Positions 8,277-16,981 of a DNA stretch of 64,000 bases are shown in pieces. The first letter of the stretch is position 1, and every line of letters starts with the position of its first letter. Origin of the DNA: CALLPQ01 sp038531745 (GTDB taxonomy: Bacteria > Pseudomonadota > Alphaproteobacteria > Caulobacterales > Parvularculaceae); assembly GCA_038531745.1 (NCBI GenBank), contig JBCBBJ010000003.1, positions 186,001 through 250,000 on the forward strand. The letters are read 5' to 3'. The notes under the pieces were generated by a model, which saw only the letters and a list, made by a program, of their open reading frames with translations, made no database searches and had not been told where the DNA came from. Both the position numbers and the translations under genes were made by a program.

Positions 8277-10169
8277 TCAAACACCGCGAAGAGCATCAAA
8301 AAGTGCATCAAGATTGGCTAAAACCGACGCCGCCGCAACGACGAGGCTAATCACGGTCAGGGCGATAATAAACCGGGTCTGATTTTTCGTAATCTTAGTG
8401 AGATTAATCGCTTCTTGCGTAAGCTCAAGACTGCGTTTCAGATTGGCAATTTCAATGATCCGATCGAGGCGGTCGCGCGCATTGGCCAGCCGTTCGCCAA
8501 TCCTCGCGATATTTTCAAACTGGCTATAGAGCCGCCGATTGACAAATTCGGCATACGGCTCCCATCCCTCAATCCGCTCACGATCAAGATCAGGACAAAG
8601 ATCTTTCACCAGACGTTTGAACTGGGTCGAATACAGCGCGGATTTCGACACGCGGAAATACACATTCCCGGTAGTCAGGTTTGCCATTTTCGCTAGGCGT
8701 TTATACAAACCAAAAACTGTTTTTCCCTCGTCATCTAAGCGGGAATAAGGGTTTTGACCAGCATTAGTGATATCGCCTTCGATGATCGAGAGTTCATTAT
8801 CTACGCGGTAAAGCGCCCGCAAATCTTTCAACGCAAGCAGCCTTAATGTGCCGAGCGAATGCAACCGTAAGACGGTTCGATCAAGACGCCGACCCAACAT
8901 GGCCTGGGCGCGGTCATCGTCTTCGCGGCAATAAAAAACCGAATAGCGCACAGCCGTTTGAGAGGGTGACATCATCCCGTCCCATGCCGGATCCTCAACC
9001 GCATCATCGAGCCATGCGGCAAAGGAAGATGCATAGATGGCGCGCCCTTCCAGCAATAAGCTCGACACGGTGCGGCGATGAAAGTGCGGGTCCTGACCAA
9101 CCTGGTCCGGTACCTTACCCCCTTGCCAGTGGATGGCGTGGCGAAGCGCAGTATTGCGCGCGAGCACGCGTCCAGCACTCACCCGGTTCCAGCGGCGCGG
9201 CGTTGTTGGCGGTGCCTCGCCAAACTCATCTCGCGATTTGTAGCCCATTTGCTGGGAAAGGGCAGCTTCACTTGCCACTTCGGGTAAGCCCGTCAGGTCC
9301 GTAGGGATAAATTGCTCAAGGCCCCGCGACACGCGGGCGAGATGGCGCTGCTGCTCTCCCACAGAAATTCCGCCCACCAACCAATCACGCGCTAGAACAA
9401 CACCGCGAAAATTGCAGAAAACGAGCCCCGGCGGTGAGCGCACGGGCGAGGACGCTGGTTTTGCCCAAAAGCTCTCTTTGGCCTTTGTTTCGGCGGCCTG
9501 CGCGCCGTAATATCCCTGTTGGATATCGTTAGGCACCCTCGGCTCAAAGGCCAACTGCCAGGCGGCATCATATAACCGGTCCCATGCAAGCGCAGCGCGG
9601 TCGCGATATGCGTCATCATCTTCGCCATCAAATCGCGTGATATTCTCAAAAACATCCCGCGCAAGTGCGTTCACGCGCGGGTCCGTCGCCTGGTGCGGTT
9701 GCCCGGAAAGCGACATGCGCACCGGTTTTTCATTGATCGGCGCGCCGTCACCTGTAAGCGGATCAACAATGGGCAAAATAAACGTGTAGGAGACATGTTC
9801 CTCATGAAACTCCGTACGCATCAAAATTGCCGGATTGACGTCAATACCTTCGAAAGTGAAGACGTTCCCTTTCAGGGTATTTTGCCCCACTTCATCTGTG
9901 TCCACATTAAAGGGCTCAATATGGGCGGCGTTTTCTCCGACAATAAATTTGATAAACTCGTTTTGGCGTGCATGCCAGTCGGCGCGCGCCTTTTCGCGTC
10001 CAGCCGGGCTGGTCTGCTGTTCATAGTGGGCCTCATACTCCGGCCAGACACTGAAATGCCAGGTCAGGTAAGGCGGCTTTACCTGATTGGGAAACCCACG
10101 CTGGGCCTCAACATTCAGCCGCGCATATTCAGTTGAGTGCTTAAAAATAAAAGGCTGTTCGCCCATCAT
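8277..10169 (-). CDS. Uncharacterised 630-residue protein with C-terminal membrane anchor
   Basis: I do not recognise a family. The N-terminal part (1-270) is a mixed alpha/beta region rich in aromatic and acidic residues with phrases such as TWHFSVWPEYEAHY and FTFEGIDVNPAILMRTEFHEEH; the middle (300-470) is basic and helical (LLLEGRAIYASSFAAWLDDAVEDP, RRLDRTVLRLHSLGTLRLLALKDL). Near 540-600 comes a probable coiled coil (FENIARIGERLANARDRLDRII) and then one hydrophobic segment (FIIALTVISLVVAAASVL). Coiled coil plus terminal membrane helix recalls the tail of CorA-type proteins but the GMN motif is absent. It precedes, on the opposite-reading side, nothing but the broken zntB on the same strand 100 bases upstream. 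Function unknown. Confidence 0.75.
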   Translation of the reverse strand: MMGEQPFIFKHSTEYARLNVEAQRGFPNQVKPPYLTWHFSVWPEYEAHYEQQTSPAGREKARADWHARQNEFIKFIVGENAAHIEPFNVDTDEVGQNTLKGNVFTFEGIDVNPAILMRTEFHEEHVSYTFILPIVDPLTGDGAPINEKPVRMSLSGQPHQATDPRVNALARDVFENITRFDGEDDDAYRDRAALAWDRLYDAAWQLAFEPRVPNDIQQGYYGAQAAETKAKESFWAKPASSPVRSPPGLVFCNFRGVVLARDWLVGGISVGEQQRHLARVSRGLEQFIPTDLTGLPEVASEAALSQQMGYKSRDEFGEAPPTTPRRWNRVSAGRVLARNTALRHAIHWQGGKVPDQVGQDPHFHRRTVSSLLLEGRAIYASSFAAWLDDAVEDPAWDGMMSPSQTAVRYSVFYCREDDDRAQAMLGRRLDRTVLRLHSLGTLRLLALKDLRALYRVDNELSIIEGDITNAGQNPYSRLDDEGKTVFGLYKRLAKMANLTTGNVYFRVSKSALYSTQFKRLVKDLCPDLDRERIEGWEPYAEFVNRRLYSQFENIARIGERLANARDRLDRIIEIANLKRSLELTQEAINLTKITKNQTRFIIALTVISLVVAAASVLANLDALFDALRGV

Positions 10170-10271
10170 TATTCCCCATTGCCACCATTACCCGGGGATA
10201 CATTAACGCTTTAACAGCCTTATGGGAATGGGATTTTTGGGCTGGAAGCTTACACGCTTCGCCCCCCCCCC

Positions 10272-11247
10272 TCAAAGCCACTTCAATTTTTTGAACAAGT
10301 AATATTGCAGCGCCATGACGCCGATCAGCAGGACGACAACAACCCAGAAGGCAGTGGGCGTATCAACACCCGGCATACCGCCCACATTGATCCCTAAAAG
10401 ACCCGTTAGGAAACCCAGTGGCAAGAAAATCGCCGCCACGATAGACAGCATATACATTGTCTTGTTGGTTTCCTGCGCTGCACGGTTTTTGAGGTCATCT
10501 TGCAGGACGAGCGCGTTTTCCTTTGATACATCAATATCATCCAAATAGCGCTTCAAGCGCTCGGTAGTCTCTCGCAAACGCCGATGGTGATCGGGGTTTA
10601 GCCAATCCAAATCCTCCTCCGCAATCTGAACAAGCGCATCATATTGCGGGGACATATACCGTTTGATCGCCAAACAGCTGCGCCGTCACATCAACATCGG
10701 TCCCATCCATCGCTTCGAGCGCATCAATGCGCTCATTCATCGCCATGATCCGTTTGCTCAAATTATAGATCAGCCGCTCCGTCAACTCTATGACAAGATC
10801 GCCGGGCCCGCGCGCTTCTTTGAGCAAGGCGAGCACATCGCGAGGCGTCCGCATTTGGCGACGGCGAAGGGAAATCACATAATGGTCCGTGGCCCAGATT
10901 TGCATGGCGATCATATCATCGGGATCATTATCATCATTGAGGTTCTCCCCGCGCAAAATGGCGACAATCGAGCCGCCTTCCCAAAAACTACGCGGCCGGG
11001 TCTCGTTGGAGACAAGCACCTCTGACGTTTCGTCATTCATCGTAAAACGGGCGGCGAGCCAACCATCCATGCCCTCTATCGTGCGGTCACAATGGAGCCA
11101 CAGGGTCTCATTGGGCGATTCCTGTTTCCAGGTGAGCGCTTCAGCCCAGTCAATGACCCGCGCGCCGCCATTACCGTCAAGGACAAAGCCAAACAGCAAG
11201 GCATCGTCTTCGGGTATTTTCGAGATTGTTTCGATAGGATTCGTCAT
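10272..11247 (-). pseudogene. zntB: ZntB/CorA-type divalent cation transporter, disrupted by +1 frameshift
   Basis: The N-terminal cytosolic half (from MTNPIETIS, 10639-11247) and the C-terminal half (10272-10673) lie in different frames. The N-terminal frame runs through DVTAQLF, then out of frame to a stop; the other frame resumes with AIKRYMSPQYDAL and carries the two membrane helices with LPLGFLTGLLGINVGGMPG, where GIN replaces the GMN of CorA as in ZntB. Removing one T from the TTT run at about 10672-10674 (minus strand) restores LLAIKRYMSPQ and a 324-residue protein, the normal ZntB length. Either a recent pseudogene or a sequencing error. ZntB proteins move Zn2+ or other divalent cations through a pentameric pore. 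Confidence 0.85.
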
Positions 11248-11432
11248 AGCTCCAACCTATCGTTAGCGCTTACGATTGCAAAACAAGGGGGGTACCGCTC
11301 CGGCTTCGCAAAACCGATATATTTTTGATCAGCACCATGATGGCCGCATCTTTTTTGTGAACGGATTTATACCAGCCGGTAAAAACGCTTTGGTCCCGGG
11401 GCGGCACCGCCTATGGTGGTGGAAAATAGGAA

Positions 11433-12581
11433 ATGCGGGCCATGAAACGACGAGATTTGCTGACCGGAGGCACGGTTGGCGCGGCCTCCCTGCTGGCGGG
11501 GTGCGATTGCGGCGATTATGCCAAAGTGGGCGGCACACCGGTTGGTGATAACGCCGACGCCGCGTGCGGAACGATTACGCCGCGAACCCTGAAAATGGTC
11601 ACCACCTGGCCAAAGGATTTTCCTGGTCTCGGCACCATGGCCGAGCGCACGGCCGACTTCATCACCGCCATGAGCGGCGGCCTCCTAAATGTTGTTGTCT
11701 ATGCCGCCGGGGAGCTTGTACCCGCCTTTGAGAGTTTTGACGCCGTTTCTAATGGCTCGGCTGATCTTTATCACGGGGCGGAATATTACTGGGTTGGAAA
11801 ATCAGCGGCCTACCCGTTTTTCACCGCCGTCCCCTTTGGCATGACGGCGACCGAAATCTCCGCCTGGACCGAATTTGGCGGCGGACAGGAATTGTGGGAC
11901 GAGCTTGCCAGGAAATTCAATCTTAAGGTTTTTGCGGCGGGCAATACGGGTCACCAACTTGGCGGCTGGTACAAAAAAGAAATCAATAGCCTTGAAGACA
12001 TCCGTGGACTGAAAGTCCGTATGCCGGGGCTTGGCGGAGAGGTATTGCGCCGCCTCGGCGGGGCGGCGGTCACCCTTTCGGGCGGCGAGCTATACCAGGC
12101 TTTGCAATCGGGCGCCATTGACGGTACCGAATGGGTTGGGCCATGGAATGATCTCGCCTTTGGCTTTTACCGGGAGGCGAAATATTATTACTGGCCCGGG
12201 TTCCATGAGCCGGGCGCGCAACTCGGTGTGGGGGTCAATCTTGATCTGTGGCAGGGACTATCCACCCAGGAACGGGCCATCATTCGCGCTGCTTGCCACC
12301 AGGCAAATCATTTATCGGTTGCCGAATATGGCCATTTCAACGGCATTGCCCTCGACCAACTCATCAACAAACATGGCGTTGAATTGCGTCAGTTCCCCGA
12401 TGACGTAATGGTCGCCGCCGCGCGCGAAGCCAAAACCGTTCTGGAGGAAGTTGCCGCGAGTGATGATCTCTCTAGCCGCATTTTTGAAAGCTACAAGGCT
12501 GCGCTCAAGCGCTCGCAAGTGTGGTCCGGCATTTCTGATGAGCCCTATATGGCAATCCGGCGTGATGTTTTCTCTCTTTAG
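11433..12581 (+). CDS. dctP: TRAP transporter substrate-binding protein (DctP/TakP type)
   Basis: Periplasmic binding component of a tripartite ATP-independent transporter. The N-terminus has a twin-arginine motif (KRRDLL) and a lipobox-like LLAGC, so it may be Tat-exported and lipid-anchored. Family landmarks include KMVTTWPKDFPGLG, LVPAFESFDAVSNGSAD, YHGAEYYWVGKS, LKVRMPGLGGEVLRRLGG and GELYQALQSGAIDGTEWVGPWND; the last is the conserved DctP signature, with the arginine for a carboxylate in RMPG. The closest type known to me is TakP (alpha-keto acids). In-frame ATG codons at 11433 and 11442 both have plausible ribosome sites. First gene of the TRAP operon. Confidence 0.93.
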   Translation: MRAMKRRDLLTGGTVGAASLLAGCDCGDYAKVGGTPVGDNADAACGTITPRTLKMVTTWPKDFPGLGTMAERTADFITAMSGGLLNVVVYAAGELVPAFESFDAVSNGSADLYHGAEYYWVGKSAAYPFFTAVPFGMTATEISAWTEFGGGQELWDELARKFNLKVFAAGNTGHQLGGWYKKEINSLEDIRGLKVRMPGLGGEVLRRLGGAAVTLSGGELYQALQSGAIDGTEWVGPWNDLAFGFYREAKYYYWPGFHEPGAQLGVGVNLDLWQGLSTQERAIIRAACHQANHLSVAEYGHFNGIALDQLINKHGVELRQFPDDVMVAAAREAKTVLEEVAASDDLSSRIFESYKAALKRSQVWSGISDEPYMAIRRDVFSL

Positions 12582-12623
12582 GCAGCAACCACGCGCTGAC
12601 CGCAACTCTTACCGGGCACATCC

Positions 12624-13484
12624 ATGACCCTCCTTTCCCTCATCGGCAATATTAGCGTTTGGCTGACCGTAGCGGTTCTCTTTCCGCTATTGTTCTTGCC
12701 GGCGAGTATTCTTGCCGCCCACACAATGCGGTTCGGCGCGACCGCCGCAAGTCTGATCTGGCTGGTCAAAGTGCTGACCAGCGTTGGCCTTGGCATTTTG
12801 TTTCTGCGTTTAATCCCGGCGCCCCTTCTTTCCGGCTTGCCGGGGTCATTTTTCATGTGGTTGGCCATGATGGTTGCGCTCGCTGGCGCCATGGCCCTCA
12901 GCGGCGGTCCCGCCCGCTGGGCCGGAAGGCTCCTCACCATAACAGACCCGCTCACCCGGTTAATCGGGCGGAGCGCCATGTGGCTGACGATCGTCATGGC
13001 CATTGTTCAGTTTACGGTTGTTATTCTGCGCTATGTTTTCGGGGTCAGTTTTATCTGGATGCAGGAAAGCATCACCTATTTTCACGGTACGGTATTTTTA
13101 CTGGCGGCAGGCTACGCACTGCTCACCGATGATCACGTACGGGTTGATATCTTTTATCGCGGCGCTTCAGATCGCATGAAAGCATGGATCAATCTTTATG
13201 GGACCTATTTTTTACTTTTCCCCGTATGCCTGATCCTGTTGTGGGCCGCCGCGCCCTATGTGTTTGCATCCTGGGCGGCGACAGAGGGGTCCAATGAATC
13301 CTCCGGGGTTCAACTGCTTTTTGTGTTGAAATCGCTGATCCCCGCCTTCGCGGTGTTCTTGCTTCTTGCCGGCTTTTCGCTCGCCATGCGGTGCGTTAAA
13401 ACCCTAACGGACGCCCCCTCATCACCGAAGGAAAATGGCGCGGGCACCCTGGCTGACCTTAGCCTGAATGGCGGGCGGTCATGA
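12624..13484 (+). CDS. dctQ: TRAP transporter small permease, N-terminally extended
   Basis: Small membrane subunit of the TRAP system. The DctQ core occupies residues about 115-270: LIGRSAMWLTIVMAIVQFTVVILRYVFGVSFIWMQESITYFHG and DDHVRVDIFYRGASD are the family's signature. It is 286 residues long, against a usual 160-200, because of an N-terminal addition of about 110 residues with roughly three predicted membrane helices that I do not recognise. The stop overlaps the start of dctM (ATGATGGA), so the two are translationally coupled. Confidence 0.9.
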   Translation: MTLLSLIGNISVWLTVAVLFPLLFLPASILAAHTMRFGATAASLIWLVKVLTSVGLGILFLRLIPAPLLSGLPGSFFMWLAMMVALAGAMALSGGPARWAGRLLTITDPLTRLIGRSAMWLTIVMAIVQFTVVILRYVFGVSFIWMQESITYFHGTVFLLAAGYALLTDDHVRVDIFYRGASDRMKAWINLYGTYFLLFPVCLILLWAAAPYVFASWAATEGSNESSGVQLLFVLKSLIPAFAVFLLLAGFSLAMRCVKTLTDAPSSPKENGAGTLADLSLNGGRS

Positions 13485-15082
13485 TGGACGCGCTTGCCAT
13501 CTGCCCATGCGTGGTCGTACCCTATCTGGACATTTTTATGGTCCTCGTTTTGTGCGGCTTGCTCCTCCTTGGCTTTCCCGCGGCCTTTAGCCTTGCAGGC
13601 ACCGCGCTTTTGTTCGCCGTCATCGGCATGGCGTTTAACGTTTTTGATGTGAGTTTCCTCAAACCGTTTCCCCAACGCATATTTGGTGCGGTCACGAACA
13701 CGACACTCATCGCGGTGCCATTGTTCATCCTCATGGGTGTTATCCTGGAAAAATCGCGGATCGCCGAAGATCTCCTCGACGCCATGGCAAAACTCTTTGG
13801 GCGATTGCGCGGCGGGCTCGGGATTTCCGTGACCATTGTTGGCGCACTGCTCGCCGCCTCAACCGGTATTGTGGGCGCAACGGTGTTGACGATGGGCCTC
13901 CTCAGCCTACCGACGATGTTACGCCGCGGCTATGACCCCGCATTTGCCACCGGGTCCATCGCGGCGGCGGGCACCCTTGGTCAGATTATTCCGCCCTCGA
14001 TTGTGTTGATTTTGCTCGGCGATGCGATATCCAACGCCTATCAAAAATCACAACTCGCCTCCGGTAACTTTTCCCCCGAGACGGTATCCTCCGGCGATCT
14101 TTTTGCCGGGGCGCTGCTGCCCGGGCTTATGCTGGTGGGACTATATATTGCCTGTCAGATTTTTGTGGCGTGTTTTCAGGGCCATAAAGCACCGGCAATT
14201 CCCGCTGATGAATTGGGCCCCCGCGGCGCGGTCTGGCGCGATGCGGCCCGTACACTCCCCGCCCCGTTGATCCTGATCATCGCCGTGCTCGGCTCTATCC
14301 TTAGCGGCGCAGCAACGCCCACCGAGGCCGCCAGCTTTGGCGCCATTGGTGCCCTGATCATTGCGGGATCAAAGCTCAGTACCGGTCTTATTCGGCAACT
14401 GATACTGGCGGGCGGGGTCGCCATTGCGGCTTTATTTGTGCTCAGTCAGAATGCCGATTTGCGCCTTGGGCGCGCGGATGTGTCGGCCCTCACGTCGGTG
14501 CTCATCGTCGCGGCGTTCGGCCTCTGCACCCTCACCGGTCTTGGCATTGCGGCAGCGCTGAAATCCCTGGGGTCAAAACGCTTACTGGGGGAAATTGCCG
14601 ACCAGACCAGCCGGGTAACAACCATGGTCTTTACGATTTTAATTGGGGCGGCGCTCTTCTCCCTCGTCTTTCGCGGGCTTGGCGGGGATGAGACCGTGCG
14701 TCATGCGCTAGAAACTACCCCGGGCGGTCTGGTCGGGGCCATCGCGGCGGTTATGCTGGTGATGTTTATCCTCGGCTTTTTTCTCGATTTTATTGAGATT
14801 ACGCTGGTTGTTGTGCCCCTGGTGGCGCCCGTTCTTTTGGGTATGGGGCTTGATCCGGTTTGGCTCGGCGTTCTTATGGCGGTAAATTTGCAAACCTCGT
14901 TCCTAACACCGCCTTTTGGTTTCGCGCTCTTTTATCTGCGCGGTGTTGCGCCGCCGGAAATTACAACACTGCAAATCTATAAGGGCGCACTGCCTTTTAT
15001 TGCGATACAGATTTTTGCGCTGGTGATGCTGTTTGTCTTTCCACAATTGGCCACGTGGCTGCCGGATCAGATTTATGGTTGA
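13481..15082 (+). CDS. dctM: TRAP transporter large permease
   Basis: Large, multi-pass subunit carrying the Na+-coupled translocation path. Recognisable segments are LPTMLRRGYDPAFATGSIAAAGTLGQIIPPSIVLILLG, SGAATPTEAASFGAIGAL, FLDFIEITLVVVPLVAPV and NLQTSFLTPPFGFALFYLRGVAP, all standard for DctM. At 533 residues it is about 100 longer than classical DctM; the surplus lies between about 300 and 390 (around IAALFVLSQNADLRLGRADV) and adds hydrophobic segments. Overlaps dctQ upstream and the PP2C-like gene downstream (8 bases), giving a four-gene unit. Confidence 0.93.
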   Translation: MMDALAICPCVVVPYLDIFMVLVLCGLLLLGFPAAFSLAGTALLFAVIGMAFNVFDVSFLKPFPQRIFGAVTNTTLIAVPLFILMGVILEKSRIAEDLLDAMAKLFGRLRGGLGISVTIVGALLAASTGIVGATVLTMGLLSLPTMLRRGYDPAFATGSIAAAGTLGQIIPPSIVLILLGDAISNAYQKSQLASGNFSPETVSSGDLFAGALLPGLMLVGLYIACQIFVACFQGHKAPAIPADELGPRGAVWRDAARTLPAPLILIIAVLGSILSGAATPTEAASFGAIGALIIAGSKLSTGLIRQLILAGGVAIAALFVLSQNADLRLGRADVSALTSVLIVAAFGLCTLTGLGIAAALKSLGSKRLLGEIADQTSRVTTMVFTILIGAALFSLVFRGLGGDETVRHALETTPGGLVGAIAAVMLVMFILGFFLDFIEITLVVVPLVAPVLLGMGLDPVWLGVLMAVNLQTSFLTPPFGFALFYLRGVAPPEITTLQIYKGALPFIAIQIFALVMLFVFPQLATWLPDQIYG

Positions 15083-15893
15083 TCCATCCCTCTCAATTCT
15101 TGAGCAATTTACGCACGCAAAGCGCAGCGATAATGCGTATAGTGAGGATCGACTGGTCATTGGCAAACATGCCGTGGGCGTCATCGACGGCGCCATCGGC
15201 CCGCACCATACCGATACTGCGATGATCACCGCGGCCCTGAACGAAATTGTCAGCTTTCTTGAGGCAATTGACGCCCGCGCAACGGCCCGGCAAACCGTCG
15301 ATCAGGTGTCAGCCATCCTGGCGCGAGCAAAAGCCAATGCGGGACTAACCGATTTGCGGTATACCGGCGGCTTTCATTTTGTTGTTTATCACCTGGCGAG
15401 CCAGCAGCTTTGGCGGGTGGGCGATTGCCAATTTCGCCATAGCGGGCAAACCCACACCAATGATTTAGAAGTCGAAGCCATTGGCGCGCGCCAACGCGCC
15501 GTTATGGTCGAGGCCATGCGTTTGCGCGGGATGTCCGATGAAGCGATTATGGCAAGCGATGCCTATGCAGATATATTCGCGCCATTTTTCGCTCCGCTGT
15601 TGGACTTTGCCCTTCGCACCGGCCACCCGCTAGGTTTTGGGGTCATTAACGGCATGACCGTCCCCGATGAATTTATCGGTGTTTATGATCTCTCAAAAAT
15701 CAGGGGCGCCCTGATCATGGCGTCAGATGGCTATCCGGCGCTCTACGATACGCTTGCACAAACTGAGACGCATCTCACCGGGGTTTTGGCCCGTGACCCT
15801 TTATGTATTGAGGAGCATATGTGCTCAAAGGGGTTAAGGCCCGGTCTATGCTCATTTGACGACCGCACTTTTCTGCGCGTTCAGCTTGGCTAG
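15075..15893 (+). CDS. Divergent PP2C-like protein (TRAP operon)
   Basis: About 272 residues from the ATG at 15075, which overlaps the dctM stop. The layout resembles PP2C serine/threonine phosphatases: SEDRLVIGKHAVGVIDGAIG (acidic residue, then DG metal site), LWRVGDCQF (the usual VGDSR strand) and ALIMASDGYPALYD (the usual SDGL motif), with a final DDRTFL. Metal-binding aspartates are thus at expected places, but overall similarity is remote. Coupled to the transporter genes, so a regulatory or metabolite-phosphatase role connected with uptake is plausible but unproven. Confidence 0.7.
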   Translation: MVDPSLSILEQFTHAKRSDNAYSEDRLVIGKHAVGVIDGAIGPHHTDTAMITAALNEIVSFLEAIDARATARQTVDQVSAILARAKANAGLTDLRYTGGFHFVVYHLASQQLWRVGDCQFRHSGQTHTNDLEVEAIGARQRAVMVEAMRLRGMSDEAIMASDAYADIFAPFFAPLLDFALRTGHPLGFGVINGMTVPDEFIGVYDLSKIRGALIMASDGYPALYDTLAQTETHLTGVLARDPLCIEEHMCSKGLRPGLCSFDDRTFLRVQLG

Positions 15894-15922
15894 AGCACTT
15901 TCGGTTTGCTTCGAGTGGAAAA

Positions 15923-16037
15923 CCCTCGTCCTTGGAGACGCCCTTCGGGCTCCTCAGGATAAGATTCTCCCGTAAAAACACTAAGGTTCTCATCCTGAGG
16001 AGAGCGCGTCAGCGGTCGTCTCGAAGAATGATTGTCG
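15923..16037. repeat. Pair of inverted CCTGAGGAG / GTCTC repeats
   Basis: Copy 1 (15923-15965, minus) and copy 2 (15984-16037, plus) both read atcctgaggag, then a short GC-rich palindromic middle, then gtctcnaagna. Each copy can fold (gagcccgaagggc in copy 1, gcgcgtcagcggtcg in copy 2). This matches the kind of palindromic extragenic repeat common in many alphaproteobacterial genomes. Confidence 0.65.
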
Positions 16038-16197
16038 ACCCCTGAAACCGAGAGATGCGGGTAAGGCTGCGTTCTCTGGATTATCTATATCATGCGTATA
16101 CCGATTAATATAGAGCATGGGCGCTGCGAAACATGGTCCGCGATGGATCACGTGATCACGTCTCGGGAGGGCTGGTCTCGGGTTTCGGAATTTTCTA

Positions 16198-16217
16198 GGC
16201 CAGCCGATCGGCTGGCC
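16198..16217. repeat. Perfect 20-bp palindrome
   Basis: GGCCAGCC-GATC-GGCTGGCC, an 8-bp GC-rich stem with a GATC centre, between the convergent PP2C-like and lipoprotein genes. It could end transcription from either side, although no T run follows. Confidence 0.6.
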
Positions 16218-16315
16218 GACCACACCCGTCCCACTTAAAAGGCTAAGCGACCCGTAATGAAGGCAAATGCCCTCAGGATCAATAATTTTATCCCTATACT
16301 GATAACAGTCAAGCC

Positions 16316-16882
16316 CTAAAAGGGTTCAACCGGTTTGGGCGCCTCGGGCGTTGGCAAGGGATCGGGTAACGCTTCTTCGCTTTCACTGGCGACATTGGCC
16401 TGGTCGCGGGCAATACCTTCCTCCAGTGCCCGCACGCGGTCTTCAAGCTCGGCATCGTCGGCCCGCTCGGCGAGCGGTAGGCCATTTTCGTCAAGATTAA
16501 ATTCAGCTGCCACAGCAGAGCGCGCCTCTTTCAACGCCGTTTGCGCTTCGATCCGCGCTGCGCTCAAGGTCTGCGCCGCTTGCGCGCGGGTGCGGTCGTC
16601 AAGGCCATCGGGAACAGTGGACGGCACCTCGGATAGCTTGGGAAAAGCAGGTCGCTGGTCAGGATCAGTTTCCTGTGCCTGCGCCCGGGCATTAATGCGC
16701 GCTTCAATGTCCGGGCTCGTGGGAATGCCATTTGCCCGCTCTTCATATTTGTAAATACCTGGCGGGGCGAGCCGCTTTGCCGTTTCGCATGCCGACAAGC
16801 CCGCCGCCGCCAACAGAACGCCCGCACCGGTGAACAGCGGTTTGACGCCCTGTTGCCTGAAAGAAAGAAAAGACAGTTTCAT
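16316..16882 (-). CDS. Predicted lipoprotein, function unknown
   Basis: 188 residues. A signal peptide (positively charged MKLSFLSFRQQGVK, hydrophobic LFTGAGVLLAAAG) ends at a lipobox LSAC near residue 32, giving an acylated cysteine. The mature part is hydrophilic and mostly helical with an AQAQETDP..., ARSAVAAEFNLDENGLPLAERAD and a coiled-coil-like ELEDRVRALEEGIAR section, ending in a proline-rich tail (PTPEAPKPVEP). I know no family for it. Divergent from phaC with about 100 bases between starts, so a shared promoter region is likely. Confidence 0.75.
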   Translation of the reverse strand: MKLSFLSFRQQGVKPLFTGAGVLLAAAGLSACETAKRLAPPGIYKYEERANGIPTSPDIEARINARAQAQETDPDQRPAFPKLSEVPSTVPDGLDDRTRAQAAQTLSAARIEAQTALKEARSAVAAEFNLDENGLPLAERADDAELEDRVRALEEGIARDQANVASESEEALPDPLPTPEAPKPVEPF

Positions 16883-16981
16883 GCAGCTTACCCATGACGT
16901 GACGGCACCTTGAATTCATGACATAGCTTAGTTTGATGCCAGAATAAACGCACATCACACACAACAAGGGGGTCAATCGCG

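Larger units (their letters stand above)
15894..16315. other. 422-bp intergenic region with repeats and palindromes
   Basis: No credible gene. It holds two inverted copies of a repeat (15923-15965 and 15984-16037), a 12-bp palindrome GATCACGTGATC at 16146-16157, and a perfect 20-bp palindrome at 16198-16217. The flanking genes converge on it. Confidence 0.7.
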
